Part shown: piece after piece, positions 8,239 through 16,796 of the stretch
Layout of the letters: every line of letters begins with the position of its first letter
Numbering within the stretch: position 1 is the stretch's first letter
DNA from: Celeribacter indicus
Lineage (GTDB): Bacteria; Pseudomonadota; Alphaproteobacteria; Rhodobacterales; Rhodobacteraceae
DNA: 64,000 bases
Assembly: GCF_000819565.1 (NCBI RefSeq)
Contig: NZ_CP004393.1
Location: 2,976,001 to 3,040,000, forward strand
Reading direction: 5' to 3'
The notes under the pieces: generated by a model
Databases searched by the model: none
Told to the model about the DNA's origin: nothing
Seen by the model: the letters and a program-made list of their open reading frames with translations, nothing else
Position numbers and translations under genes: made by a program

Positions 8239-11200
8239 TCAGCTACAGCCCGACGTGCCGCCGCAGGTGTTGCACTTCATGCAGGTGCCGTTCCTGACCA
8301 GCGTGTAATTACCGCATTCGCCACAGGGATCGCCCTCGTAGCCCTGCATCTTCGCCTTGGTGCGCGCGTCCATCGCGATCGTGCCCGAGGAGAGCGCGGT
8401 GTCGGAGCTCGCGGAGGCGGCCGTCGCCTTCGTTTCCGGCACCAGCGTGTGCAGCGCGGTTTCCGCGTCGAGCGAACCGCCGAGCGCGACCGCGCCCGCC
8501 TGCATCCCGCCTTGCAGCACCACAAGTTCCTGCGGCAGGCGCTTGCGCAGATAGCCCGAGGAGGAGATCTGTTTCAGCACCTCGATGGACTTCGCCGAGG
8601 CGCTTTCCGAGGGCGCCTTGATATTCGACACGCCCTCTTCCTCACCGCGCCCGAGATCGTCGAAGGCCGCGCCCTGCGGTTTGACATGGGCGAGATCCGT
8701 GCGGTCGAGATAGGAGACCGCGAGCTCGCGGAAGATGTAGTCGAGGATCGACGTCGCGTTCTTGATCGAATCGTTGCCCTGCACCATGCCCGAGGGTTCG
8801 AACTTGGTGAAGGTGAAGGCATCCACGAATTCCTCCAGCGGCACGCCGTATTGCAGGCCGACAGAAACGGCAATGGCGAAATTGTTCATCATCGCGCGGA
8901 AGCCGGCGCCTTCCTTGTGCATGTCGATGAAGATCTCGCCGAGCTTGCCATCCGCATATTCGCCGGTGCGCAGATAGACCTTGTGCCCGCCGACGATGGA
9001 TTTCTGGGTATAGCCCTTGCGGCGGGACGGAAGTTTCTCGCGGCCGCGGGCGATCTCCTTGATCACGATCTTCTCGACGATCTTCTCGGCCAGCACGGCG
9101 GCCCTTTCCTGGGCGGAGCCGGTGGCGAGGATCTCCTCGGCCTCCTCGTCATCCTCGATGAGCGCGGTGGCGAGCGGCTGGCTCAGTTTCGAGCCGTCGC
9201 GATAGAGCGCGTTGGCCTTCACCCCGAGCGACCAGGACAGTTCGTAGGCGGCGAGGCAGTCGTCGATCGTCGCATCGTTCGGCATGTTGATCGTCTTGGA
9301 GATCGCGCCGGAGATGAAGCTCTGCGCCGCCGCCATCATGGTGATGTGGCTGTTCACCGACAGGTAGCGCTTGCCCTTCTTGCCGCAGGCATTGGCGCAG
9401 TCGAAGATATGATAGTGTTCTTCCTTGAGGAAAGGCGCGCCTTCGAGGGTCATCGTGCCGCAAACGTGATCGTTCGCCGCCTCGATGTCCTTCCGGGTGA
9501 AGCCGAGCGAGCGCAGCAGGTCGAAGGACGGATCGTTGAGCTTCTCCTTCGGGATGCCGAGCGTGCCGGTGCAGAATTCCTCGCCCAGCGTCCACTGGTT
9601 GAAGACGAAGCGGATGTCGAAGGCCGACGGCAGCGCCGCCTCGATCTTCTCGATCTGCGCCGGGCCGAAGCCATGGCCGATCAGTGCCGTGTGGTTGATG
9701 CCGGGCGCGTTGCCGAGCGTGCCGTGGCCGACCGCATAGGAGACGATCTCCTCGATCTGCGCGGAGGAATAGCCGAGTTTCTCGAGCGCGGCGGGGACCG
9801 AACGGTTGATGATCTTGAAATACCCGCCGCCCGCGAGTTTCTTGAACTTCACCAGCGCGAAATCGGGTTCGATGCCGGTCGTGTCGCAATCCATCACGAG
9901 CCCGATGGTGCCCGTGGGTGCGATCACGGAGACCTGCGCGTTGCGGTAACCGTGTTTCTCGCCAAGCTCCAGCGCCTCGTCCCAGGCCGATTTCGCAAGC
10001 TCCACGAGATGCGCATCCGGGCAGTTGGCGTGATCGAGCGCGACGGGTTTCACCTCGAGCCCCTCATAGCCCGTGGTCTTGCCATAGGCGGCGGTGCGGT
10101 GGTTGCGGATCACGCGCAGCATGTGCGCGGCGTTGCGGGCGTGTCCCGAGAAGGCCCCAAGCTCGCCCGCGATCTCCGCCGAGGTCGCATAGGCCACGCC
10201 GGTCATGATCGCGGTCAGAGCGCCTGCGAGCGCCCGGCCCTCGTCGCTGTCATAGCCGAGCCCCATGTTCATCAGAAGCCCGCCGATATTGGCGTAGCCG
10301 AGGCCGAGCGTGCGGAAATCGTAGGAGAGCTGCGCGATTTCCTTCGACGGGAATTGCGCCATCATCACCGAGATCTCGAGCGTCAGCGTCCAGAGCCGCG
10401 TCGCGTGCATGTAGCTTTCCGCGTCGAAGGCGCCGTCCTTCAGGAAGGTCAGCAGGTTCATCGACGCCAGGTTGCAGGCCGTGTCGTCGAGGAACATGTA
10501 TTCCGAACAGGGGTTCGAGCCGCGGATTTCACCGTCTTCGGGGCAGGTGTGCCAGGCGTTGATCGTGTCGTGGAACTGGATGCCCGGATCGGCGCAGGCC
10601 CAGGCGGCATGGCCGACCTGTTCCCACAGATCGCGGGCCTTCACCACCTTGGCGACCTTACCGTCGGTGCGGCGCAGGAGCTCCCATTCGGCATCGTCCT
10701 TCACCGCCTTGAGGAAGGCATCGGTGACGCGCACGGAATTGTTGGAATTCTGCCCGGAGACCGATGCATAGGCCTCGCTGTCCCAGTCGGTGTCATAGGT
10801 CGGGAACTCGATCGAGGAATACCCCTGTTTCGCGTAGTCGAGCACACGTTTGACATAGGTTTCCGGGATCGCGACCTGTTTCGCCCCCTTGATCGCGGCC
10901 TTCAGCGCCGTGTTCTGCGCCGGGTCGAAGGCGCCGTCCTCGGTGCCGTCCCATTCGCGGATCGCGGCGAAGATCGCGTTGAGCTGGCGCTCGTGCATCT
11001 TCGAACCGGCGACGATGGACGCCACTTTCTGTTCTTCGATGACCTTCCAGTTGATGAATTCCTCGATATCCGGGTGATCCATGTCGCAGATCACCATCTT
11101 CGCCGCGCGGCGCGTGGTGCCGCCCGACTTGATCGCGCCCGCCGCCCGGTCGCCGATCTTCAGGAAGCCCATGAGGCCCGAGGACTTGCCGCCGCCCGAG

Positions 11201-11934
11201 AGTTTCTCGTTGGCGGCGCGCAGGCTGGAGAAGTTCGTGCCCGTGCCCGATCCGTATTTGAACAGGCGCGCCTCGCGCACCCAGAGATCCATGATCCCGC
11301 CGTCGGAGACCAGGTCGTCGGCAACCGACTGGATGAAGCAGGCATGCGGCTGCGGATGCTCATAGGCGGATTGCGAGCGGGTCAGCTCGCCCGTGGCGTG
11401 ATCCACGTAGTAATGTCCCTGCCCCGGACCGTCGATGCCATAGGCCCAGTGCAGGCCGGTGTTGAACCATTGCGGCGAGTTCGGCGCGGCCATCTGCCTG
11501 GCCAGCATGAAGCGCATCTCGTCGAAATAGGCGCGCGCATCTTCCTCGGAGGAGAAATAGCCGCCCTTCCAGCCCCAGTAGCACCAGGCGCCCGCGAGGC
11601 GGTCGAAGACCTGCTTTGCCGAGGTCTCCCCGCCGAAACGGTCCTCTTCGGGAAGCTGCGCGAGCTTGTCCTCATCGGGCACGGAGCGCCACAGGAAGGA
11701 AGGCATGCCCTTTTCGCGCACCTTCTTCACCGCCGCCGGAACGCCCGCCTTGCGGAAATATTTCTGCGCGATGACGTCGGAAGCGACCTGCGACCATTTC
11801 GCCGGCACCTCGCAGGCGTCGAGCTTGAAGACGATCGTGCCGTCCGGGTTGCGGATCTCCGAAGAGGTCGTCGTGAACTCCAGTGCCGCGTAAGCGTCCT
11901 GCCCTGCCGTCGTGAATTTCCGTTCGATCTTCAT
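8239..11934 (-). CDS. nrdJ: Adenosylcobalamin-dependent class II ribonucleotide reductase
   Basis: Makes deoxyribonucleotides from ribonucleotides using a B12-derived thiyl radical, without oxygen demand. I place the start at the ATG of MKIERKFTT, giving 1231 residues, the normal length; the open frame upstream is Arg-rich and not protein-like. Visible features are the N-x-C-x-E active-site block in [10 protein letters not shown], the [10 protein letters not shown] segment, and a C-terminal cysteine-rich tail ([16 protein letters not shown], ending SGCS) that acts as zinc ribbon and redox-active end in this family. Upstream lie a 416-nt leader and NrdR boxes. The small gene at 7969-8232 is co-transcribed. 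Confidence 0.96.
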   Translation of the reverse strand: MKIERKFTTAGQDAYAALEFTTTSSEIRNPDGTIVFKLDACEVPAKWSQVASDVIAQKYFRKAGVPAAVKKVREKGMPSFLWRSVPDEDKLAQLPEEDRFGGETSAKQVFDRLAGAWCYWGWKGGYFSSEEDARAYFDEMRFMLARQMAAPNSPQWFNTGLHWAYGIDGPGQGHYYVDHATGELTRSQSAYEHPQPHACFIQSVADDLVSDGGIMDLWVREARLFKYGSGTGTNFSSLRAANEKLSGGGKSSGLMGFLKIGDRAAGAIKSGGTTRRAAKMVICDMDHPDIEEFINWKVIEEQKVASIVAGSKMHERQLNAIFAAIREWDGTEDGAFDPAQNTALKAAIKGAKQVAIPETYVKRVLDYAKQGYSSIEFPTYDTDWDSEAYASVSGQNSNNSVRVTDAFLKAVKDDAEWELLRRTDGKVAKVVKARDLWEQVGHAAWACADPGIQFHDTINAWHTCPEDGEIRGSNPCSEYMFLDDTACNLASMNLLTFLKDGAFDAESYMHATRLWTLTLEISVMMAQFPSKEIAQLSYDFRTLGLGYANIGGLLMNMGLGYDSDEGRALAGALTAIMTGVAYATSAEIAGELGAFSGHARNAAHMLRVIRNHRTAAYGKTTGYEGLEVKPVALDHANCPDAHLVELAKSAWDEALELGEKHGYRNAQVSVIAPTGTIGLVMDCDTTGIEPDFALVKFKKLAGGGYFKIINRSVPAALEKLGYSSAQIEEIVSYAVGHGTLGNAPGINHTALIGHGFGPAQIEKIEAALPSAFDIRFVFNQWTLGEEFCTGTLGIPKEKLNDPSFDLLRSLGFTRKDIEAANDHVCGTMTLEGAPFLKEEHYHIFDCANACGKKGKRYLSVNSHITMMAAAQSFISGAISKTINMPNDATIDDCLAAYELSWSLGVKANALYRDGSKLSQPLATALIEDDEEAEEILATGSAQERAAVLAEKIVEKIVIKEIARGREKLPSRRKGYTQKSIVGGHKVYLRTGEYADGKLGEIFIDMHKEGAGFRAMMNNFAIAVSVGLQYGVPLEEFVDAFTFTKFEPSGMVQGNDSIKNATSILDYIFRELAVSYLDRTDLAHVKPQGAAFDDLGRGEEEGVSNIKAPSESASAKSIEVLKQISSSGYLRKRLPQELVVLQGGMQAGAVALGGSLDAETALHTLVPETKATAASASSDTALSSGTIAMDARTKAKMQGYEGDPCGECGNYTLVRNGTCMKCNTCGGTSGCS

Positions 11935-12350
11935 CTTCTTGCCCCGACCTAACTCAAGTCTCTCTTCAATCGCGCCGCGCGGCATAGGCCGCCGCCCGGT
12001 CGTCTTTGCGCTGGTCCTACCGGACCGTCGTTCCGGCGCCCGCACGAGTGCCGGCGGCGCCGCTGAGCGCCACCACATCTTGTGGGGCGCGGACGGGCAC
12101 CGAAACGCCCGTTCCCCAGGCATGCCCTTTCGATTCCGGTCCCGCGGCTGCGGTCCGGCGAATCCCTCAGAAGCCTCGCTCATCGCGGTCGGCCGGTGCG
12201 AAACGATCCTTGTCGAGAGAGCCCGACTTCGCTCCCTCTCCCGTGTTTTCGCCCGCTGGCACGGTCTTCCGGGCGTTCCGTCCCGTGCCCGCACCTTCGG
12301 TCCGTCAGATCGTCTCGTCGACTCGCCTAGTCCCTCGCCGCCCAGATCGC
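11935..12350 (-). other. Long untranslated leader of nrdJ
   Basis: About 416 nt separate the nrdJ start codon from the NrdR box pair. No convincing gene lies in it. The minus strand holds a possible hairpin with arms GCACGG and CCGTGC. I looked for a cobalamin riboswitch because the enzyme needs B12, but saw no B12 box at the 3' end of the leader. Confidence 0.45.
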
Positions 12351-12364
12351 CACTAAATGTAGTG
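12351..12364 (-). promoter_or_regulatory. NrdR box, proximal
   Basis: CACTAAATGTAGTG matches the palindromic NrdR consensus core (CwAtATaTwG with ACAC/GTGT ends). NrdR is the ATP/dATP-sensing repressor of ribonucleotide reductase genes. It is paired with the site at 12382, 31 bp away. Confidence 0.75.
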
Positions 12365-12381
12365 TCCGCCTGATCGGCCCC

Positions 12382-12395
12382 CACAATGTGCAGCG
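12382..12395 (-). promoter_or_regulatory. NrdR box, distal partner of the pair
   Basis: CACAATGTGCAGCG is a weaker match, keeping the outer CAC and the AG-x-G half. Its offset of 31 bp from the proximal box, about three DNA turns, is the spacing usual for paired NrdR boxes. A possible -35 (TTGACC, complement of 12409-12414) lies just upstream, so the site would overlap the promoter. Confidence 0.55.
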
Positions 12396-12558
12396 TGTCT
12401 GCCCCTCTGGTCAACGGCAATTTTAAACTTTCCGCATCCAAAAATCGGTTGACGAAAACTGCCCACAGGACGCCTCGATTCGGCGCGCGCCGTGCGTTCA
12501 CTTTTTCTTTTGTTTTCCATGGATTTCGGCGCGCCGCCTGAGGTTTTACCCAAGCATC

Positions 12559-12567
12559 TGTGGATAA
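12559..12567 (-). promoter_or_regulatory. DnaA box upstream of nrdJ
   Basis: TGTGGATAA is the exact reverse complement of the DnaA consensus TTATCCACA. DnaA controls nucleotide reductase genes in Escherichia coli. Its place between two NrdR-type sites makes a similar replication-linked control plausible, but a single 9-mer can occur by chance. Confidence 0.45.
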
Positions 12568-12630
12568 GCGCCCTGCGACCGGAAAAGCACATCCTGAGGT
12601 TGCGGAAGACTCTCCGCCCAAGGGTTGGGC

Positions 12631-12646
12631 ACACAAGATATAGTGG
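12631..12646 (-). promoter_or_regulatory. Third NrdR-like box, far upstream
   Basis: ACACAAGATATAGTGG agrees with the 16-position NrdR consensus at 14 positions, better than either site of the proximal pair. No partner box is visible 31-32 bp to either side. It may mark a second, upstream promoter of nrdJ. Confidence 0.6.
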
Positions 12647-12869
12647 CGCCCGGCGAGGGACGCCCTGTCAGAAATACAGGTTTTTCTCGGGATTTTCGGG
12701 GATTTTCCGCGCCGGGACCCGTCGTCTCGCTCGGATCCGCGCCGTCCGTGCCCGTGTCACCTCACCGCCTCACACGCGCCGCCCCGTCGAATCGGATCGG
12801 CCGCGCCGGCTGGTGCCGGGAGAATGTCGCCCGGCCCGGCAAAGTGCCGGACCGGACGGGAGTCCGCGA

Positions 12870-14105
12870 TCAGACGGCGGCGGCCTGCCGCGCGTCGAGC
12901 TTCCACTCCGACATGACCGGGTCGAGGTTGAAGAGCTTCTGCGCGTTGCCGCCGAGGATGTTCCGCTTCGCCTGCTCGTCGAGGAAGGGCAGATCGTAGA
13001 TCGTGCTCGGCAGGTCCATGTCCCAGTGCGGATAGTCCGAGGAATAAAGCAACTGGGATTCGGCGTTCATCATCTTAAACGTGACTTCCAGCGCCTCGCG
13101 GTTGTCCACGAGCTCCATCGGCTGCGTCGAATAGAACATCTCGCGCATGTAGTCGCTCGGTTTCTTCTTGAGAAGCGGCGCGTCGGAGGTGCGCATCATG
13201 TATTCGTTGTCGAGCCGCTGCATCAGGAACGGCACCCAGGCGAGGCCGCTTTCGATCCAGAGCGTCTTGAGCTTGGGGAAACGCTCCGGCATCCCGTTCA
13301 GCACCCAGTTCGTCATGTGGATGATGTTGCAGAAGCTGAAGCCGAGCGCGTGCACCGAGATGAACTTGTTCAGCTGCGACAGCGAGGAATCGGCCCAGTG
13401 ATAGGCGGCATGGAAACCGAGCGGCTTGCCGTGCTCCTCGAGCTTGGCAAAGATGCGCATGTTGACGTTGTCATGCACGGGCCGCTTGAGATAGCCCGTG
13501 GACAGGAAGCCGACGACGCCCTTGCGCTCCGCGAATTCGTCGATCATCTTCTCGGCCTCGTGCGGCTCGTTCATCGGAAGATAGACCATGGAGACGATGC
13601 GCTTGTCTTCCTCGAGGATCCGCTCGCACAGCCACCTGTTGTAGGCGCGGGCCATGGTGACCTCGACCTCCGGCTGCGGATGGGTCGCGAGCAGCAGCAT
13701 CGGCGTCGGGAACAGGCAGGCCATGTCCACCCCCATCGCGTCCATCCAGCGCCGGGTCAGCGTGATGTCGCGATGCGGCGTCTCGGGCACGATCTCCTTG
13801 TTCCGGCCGGCATAGCGCGTCACGCGGCCGGCCATGTCCTGCGAACCGATGGCCTGCGGGATCAGCCCCGCGCGGCCGACGTTCCCCGCCGAGAGGCCGA
13901 GATGGCGCATCACCGGGTCGTCCATGTATTGCAGGATTTCCGGCAGGGCCTCGGTCTCGTAGTGATGGCTGTCCACATCACAGATGAAGAAATCCTTGTA
14001 ATTCCGGTCCAGCGCCTGCTTCTTCGCGTTCTTCAGAAGCGTCGTGGTGTTGAATTCCTGGATTGCCGGATCGGTGTCGGATCCGAAGTTCGGTGTCAGT
14101 GTCAT
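12870..14105 (-). CDS. Amidohydrolase-2 family metalloenzyme
   Basis: A 411-residue TIM-barrel protein of the amidohydrolase-2 group, which includes aromatic-acid decarboxylases such as ACMSD and 5-carboxyvanillate decarboxylase as well as hydrolases. Metal-ligand candidates are Asp/His in ICDVDSHHYE near the N-terminus, the His in LGFHAAYHW mid-protein, and the C-terminal YSSDYPHWD. The first His motif reads D-x-D-x-H rather than the textbook H-x-H. It ends an operon with a 93-residue protein and a Rieske ferredoxin, divergent from a MarR gene. An aromatic-acid substrate is likely from context, but the reaction is not fixed by the sequence. Confidence 0.82.
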   Translation of the reverse strand: MTLTPNFGSDTDPAIQEFNTTTLLKNAKKQALDRNYKDFFICDVDSHHYETEALPEILQYMDDPVMRHLGLSAGNVGRAGLIPQAIGSQDMAGRVTRYAGRNKEIVPETPHRDITLTRRWMDAMGVDMACLFPTPMLLLATHPQPEVEVTMARAYNRWLCERILEEDKRIVSMVYLPMNEPHEAEKMIDEFAERKGVVGFLSTGYLKRPVHDNVNMRIFAKLEEHGKPLGFHAAYHWADSSLSQLNKFISVHALGFSFCNIIHMTNWVLNGMPERFPKLKTLWIESGLAWVPFLMQRLDNEYMMRTSDAPLLKKKPSDYMREMFYSTQPMELVDNREALEVTFKMMNAESQLLYSSDYPHWDMDLPSTIYDLPFLDEQAKRNILGGNAQKLFNLDPVMSEWKLDARQAAAV

Positions 14106-14124
14106 TTGTCTCGCTCCCGCGTCT

Positions 14125-14406
14125 TCAGTGTTTCAGCGTTTGCCACATGCCGAGTTCGAAAGCCGCCATATCGGCAGCGTCGAGGATCCCGGTTGCGGCA
14201 ATTGCGACTTCAGTCGCCGAAATGTCGTGGTTCCTGGGAAAGGCGGCCACACCCTCGTCATTCTCCCGCAGGCCGGCGTAGACGCGCACGACCTGGGCGA
14301 AGAGGGCCTGGACCTGTTCGAGGCTCAGCGCGCCGGTCTCCGGCGAACGCAGGGCACGGAGGACGTCATCAAAGGATGCGTCCAACTGGGACTTGTCCGC
14401 GCTCAT
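14125..14406 (-). CDS. Small helical protein between Rieske ferredoxin and amidohydrolase
   Basis: About 93 residues from the ATG at 14406 (MSADKSQL), 4 bp after the ferredoxin stop; ATGs at 14424 and 14436 are alternatives that overlap the ferredoxin end. The product looks all-helical and acidic, with no Cys and no membrane segment. I recognise no family. Tight packing between a ferredoxin and a metalloenzyme suggests a subunit or assembly partner of that enzyme (inference). Confidence 0.65.
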   Translation of the reverse strand: MSADKSQLDASFDDVLRALRSPETGALSLEQVQALFAQVVRVYAGLRENDEGVAAFPRNHDISATEVAIAATGILDAADMAAFELGMWQTLKH

Positions 14407-14410
14407 CTGC

Positions 14411-14776
14411 TCAAACTTCGACATAGATCTGCTCATCGCGCTCGGTCACCTTGTAGCGGCTCAAGCGGATTTTCGGATCGCCCACGGCCTCGCCGGTCTC
14501 GATCCTGAATTCCCAGCCGTGCCAAGGGCAGACGAAGTGCAGCTCGGCGCCGTCGAAAGTCTGCCGCAGGGGCCGTTTCTCCTCGTCGAACTCGACGCAA
14601 ACCTTCGGCATTTTAAGACCTTCGCAGACCGGCCCGCCCTGATGCGGGCAGATGTTGCGATAGGCCACGACCTGATCCTTGTGGCGAATGACACCGATCT
14701 CGACACCGTCGATTTCGAAGATTTTCGCAGTCGTATCGCTGAGATCGGACGCGGCGCATAACAGTCTTTGTGGCAT
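14411..14776 (-). CDS. Rieske [2Fe-2S] ferredoxin
   Basis: A 121-residue soluble ferredoxin with the two Rieske motifs: Cys43-x-His45 in NICPHQGG and Cys83-x2-His86 in VCPWHGWEF. Such small proteins pass electrons to ring-hydroxylating or related oxygenases; no catalytic iron domain is present. A strong ribosome binding site (GGGAGGAGCC) precedes the ATG. It is the first gene of a three-gene operon, and its promoter region contains the MarR-type palindromes. Confidence 0.9.
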   Translation of the reverse strand: MPQRLLCAASDLSDTTAKIFEIDGVEIGVIRHKDQVVAYRNICPHQGGPVCEGLKMPKVCVEFDEEKRPLRQTFDGAELHFVCPWHGWEFRIETGEAVGDPKIRLSRYKVTERDEQIYVEV

Positions 14777-14806
14777 GAAGGCTCCTCCCGTTATCCTAAA
14801 TGTGGC

Positions 14807-14817
14807 AAGATAGTCTT
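14807..14817. promoter_or_regulatory. Second MarR-type site in the marR/ferredoxin promoter region
   Basis: AAGA-TAG-TCTT repeats the core of the larger palindrome centred 25 bp to the right. It lies nearer the ferredoxin gene, so the pair could shut both divergent promoters. Confidence 0.5.
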
Positions 14818-14826
14818 ACTGTGCGT

Positions 14827-14847
14827 ATAGTAAGATTGTCTTACTAT
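14827..14847. promoter_or_regulatory. MarR operator between the Rieske ferredoxin and marR genes
   Basis: A perfect inverted repeat with 9-bp arms around TTG; its core reads TAGTAAGATTGTCTTACTA. It lies midway between divergent starts at 14776 and 14891. MarR proteins usually bind palindromes of this length beside their own gene, so autoregulation and control of the operon is the simplest reading. Confidence 0.75.
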
Positions 14848-14890
14848 TATCGTTGCACTACGGTTTGTCAAGAAGTGAGGTTCGACAATC

Positions 14891-15349
14891 ATGCTGGAAA
14901 ACGACCACAGTCCCGCTCCCCTTTCCCAGAGGCGGGGTCTCGGCGCCTCGCTCCGACTTGCGCATCACCTTTACGGCAAGCTGTTGCAGAAGCGCCTGGT
15001 CGGCGCGGAACTGAGTATGGCGCAGTATATCCATCTCAGGACGCTGCGGGAGGAAGGCCGGGTCAGCCAGTCCGAGCTCTCCGCCCAGCTCGGTCTGGAA
15101 AAGGCCTCCTCGACACGGGTTCTCGACGAACTCGCGCAGCGGGGTCTCATCCATCGCGAACGCCACCATCAGGACCGGCGCATGATCATGGTCAGCCTGA
15201 CGGCAGAGGGCCGTGCGAAGATCGACCAGTCGATGACCTCGGCCCGTGCCGTTGCCGAACTCGCATCGAGGAATTTCGACGAGGGCGAGCTGCTCCAGCT
15301 CTTCACGGCGCTCGACAAGATGATCGGGAATCTCGCCTCGGAGATCTGA
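14891..15349 (+). CDS. MarR-family transcriptional regulator
   Basis: A 152-residue winged-helix repressor or activator of the MarR family. The helix-turn-helix lies around residues 50-90 (VSQSELSAQLGLEKASSTRVLDEL), followed by the wing with the typical DRRMIMVSLT strand. MarR proteins often sense aromatic acids. The gene is divergent from the Rieske/amidohydrolase operon with a clean palindrome between them, which makes that operon its likely target. Confidence 0.9.
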   Translation: MLENDHSPAPLSQRRGLGASLRLAHHLYGKLLQKRLVGAELSMAQYIHLRTLREEGRVSQSELSAQLGLEKASSTRVLDELAQRGLIHRERHHQDRRMIMVSLTAEGRAKIDQSMTSARAVAELASRNFDEGELLQLFTALDKMIGNLASEI

Positions 15350-15387
15350 GGGCGCCCGGCCCCTCCCCCGCGGTCAGCGCGGCGCGC

Positions 15388-16323
15388 TCATTCCAGCACC
15401 GGCGCCACCGCGAGAAGCACGACACCGATCGCGGCAATCAGCGCGGCGACGTAGAACCGCGCGCCCGGCGCGCGTTCGGTCTTGAAGATGTGGGCGGCGA
15501 GCCAGGCGGCGAAGAACATCTCGACCGAGGAGATGATGGCGACCGAAGTCACGTTGGCGAGCCGCAGCGCGAAGAACTGGGAAATCTGGCCCACAGTCAT
15601 CGCGCTGGCGGCAAGGAACTGCCAGCCGCTCGGCCTTTGCAGCGGCAGGCGCACCCGGATCCGGGAGCGCGGCATCGCCACGGAGGAGGTTCCGAACCAC
15701 AGAAGCCCCGTCAGCGCCCCGATGAACACGCCCAGAAGCGGATCGGGCAAGGTGATCATCGCAAGCTTGCGCGCCACGAAGGAGCCGCCATAGCCCCCGG
15801 CGGAGATGACCGCGAGCGCCCTGCCCCTGGTGCGGTCCGCATGCGGGCGCTGCACCGTCTCCGCGAGCGCCCTGCTCTTCTGCAAGGGACGCACCATCAT
15901 GATCAGCACGCCGGCGGTCACGAGGAAAAAGGCGATGACGATCAGCGGCGTGATGACCTCGCCCAGCAGCAGGAAGGCGAAAACCGCCGCAAAGACGGGA
16001 ATGAGCCGGCGGATCAGCCCCGTCTCGATGGCGCCGCTCAGTTCGACCGACCGGAACAGGGTGAGCCGCCCGATGACATTCGCCAGAAGACCGGCCGCCG
16101 CGAAATAGCCGACGCCGTAGAGCACGGCACTTTCGTAGTCGGGCAGCGGCGGGCCGATCGCGACCCACAGCACGCCCGCCACGGAGGCCGTCAGCAGGAT
16201 GGACAGGAAGACGTCGTTGCCGCGCCCCTGCGCCGACTGGGAGCTCTTGGCGATGGCGACCGAACTGAGCGCGTAACAGAACGCCCCGAAGGTCGCCAGC
16301 AGCCCACCGAGGACCGGCGTCAT
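15388..16323 (-). CDS. DMT-superfamily (EamA) membrane transporter
   Basis: A 311-residue integral membrane protein with about ten hydrophobic helices arranged as two EamA repeats, as in drug/metabolite exporters. It starts 12 bp after the preceding 148-residue gene and is the last gene of the reductase operon (19912 leftward). In that setting it may export a pathway intermediate or move a related compound; the substrate is not visible in the sequence. Confidence 0.85.
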   Translation of the reverse strand: MTPVLGGLLATFGAFCYALSSVAIAKSSQSAQGRGNDVFLSILLTASVAGVLWVAIGPPLPDYESAVLYGVGYFAAAGLLANVIGRLTLFRSVELSGAIETGLIRRLIPVFAAVFAFLLLGEVITPLIVIAFFLVTAGVLIMMVRPLQKSRALAETVQRPHADRTRGRALAVISAGGYGGSFVARKLAMITLPDPLLGVFIGALTGLLWFGTSSVAMPRSRIRVRLPLQRPSGWQFLAASAMTVGQISQFFALRLANVTSVAIISSVEMFFAAWLAAHIFKTERAPGARFYVAALIAAIGVVLLAVAPVLE

Positions 16324-16335
16324 CGGCGCCGGCCG

Positions 16336-16782
16336 TCAGACCGCATCTTCGAGCAGCCGTTCGAGGAAACGCTCGGAGGACATGACCTCCCGCAGGGGCA
16401 GGCTTTCCTGCACCTCATCGAGCTCCGAGGAATAGGTCAGGCCGCGCCCGTCCCAGAACCACCAGTAGATGATCTGTCCCTGCTTGTCCCGGATCGGGGT
16501 GCGGAAGGTCGGGAACTTCCTTTCGCCATGCGGGATCTCGGCCTCCCCCACCTTGGCGTGGGGCAGGTTCAGCTTCCGCAGGACTCCGGACAGAGGGACC
16601 ATCGCGACGGTCTCCTCCCCCTTGCCCGACAGCGACAGGACATTGTCCGGGCGGTCCTTGTAGCGGCCCTTGAGGAATTTCACGACGGGCGGATAGCTCG
16701 GATGCAGATGGGTGAGCTGGACATAGGCCAGCCCCTTCTCCGTCTGGATCTCGATGATGTCACCGGGTGCGTATTCTTCCAC
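16336..16782 (-). CDS. Conserved-looking protein of unknown function in the phthalate operon
   Basis: A 148-residue soluble protein. I place the start at the GTG of VEEYAPGDII because AGAGGAG sits 7 bp ahead; an earlier TTG at 16800 would overlap the previous gene. The N-terminal YAPGDIIEIQTEKGLAYVQ segment is strand-rich and faintly resembles Imm26-type immunity proteins, but no toxin gene is nearby, so I do not use that name. It lies between the decarboxylase-like gene and the EamA transporter. Confidence 0.7.
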   Translation of the reverse strand: MEEYAPGDIIEIQTEKGLAYVQLTHLHPSYPPVVKFLKGRYKDRPDNVLSLSGKGEETVAMVPLSGVLRKLNLPHAKVGEAEIPHGERKFPTFRTPIRDKQGQIIYWWFWDGRGLTYSSELDEVQESLPLREVMSSERFLERLLEDAV

Positions 16783-16796
16783 GTGAGAACTCCTCT

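Larger units (their letters stand above)
12396..12869. other. Upstream control region of nrdJ with no gene
   Basis: Apart from the DnaA box and the distal NrdR-like box listed separately, this stretch holds two A/T-rich patches (about 12419-12470 and 12500-12520). There is also a weak plus-strand hairpin (CCTGT/ACAGG, then TTTTT) at 12664-12685. I see no coding sequence. Confidence 0.45.

Noticed and set aside
7972..11952. 1326-codon open frame on the plus strand opposite nrdJ
   Set aside because: Its translation is Arg/His/Ala/Gly-rich without family motifs, and it mirrors the codon structure of the clear nrdJ gene. High GC leaves the opposite strand open. The same applies to long frames opposite phoX, ilvB, hyuAB and cysI.
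11935..12350. Cobalamin riboswitch before nrdJ
   Set aside because: Expected because the enzyme uses B12, and a GGTGC element occurs, but the conserved B12 box near the 3' end and the usual core are missing.
12664..12685. Plus-strand hairpin CCTGT/ACAGG followed by TTTTT
   Set aside because: The stem is only 5 bp and no plus-strand transcript or sRNA promoter is evident upstream.
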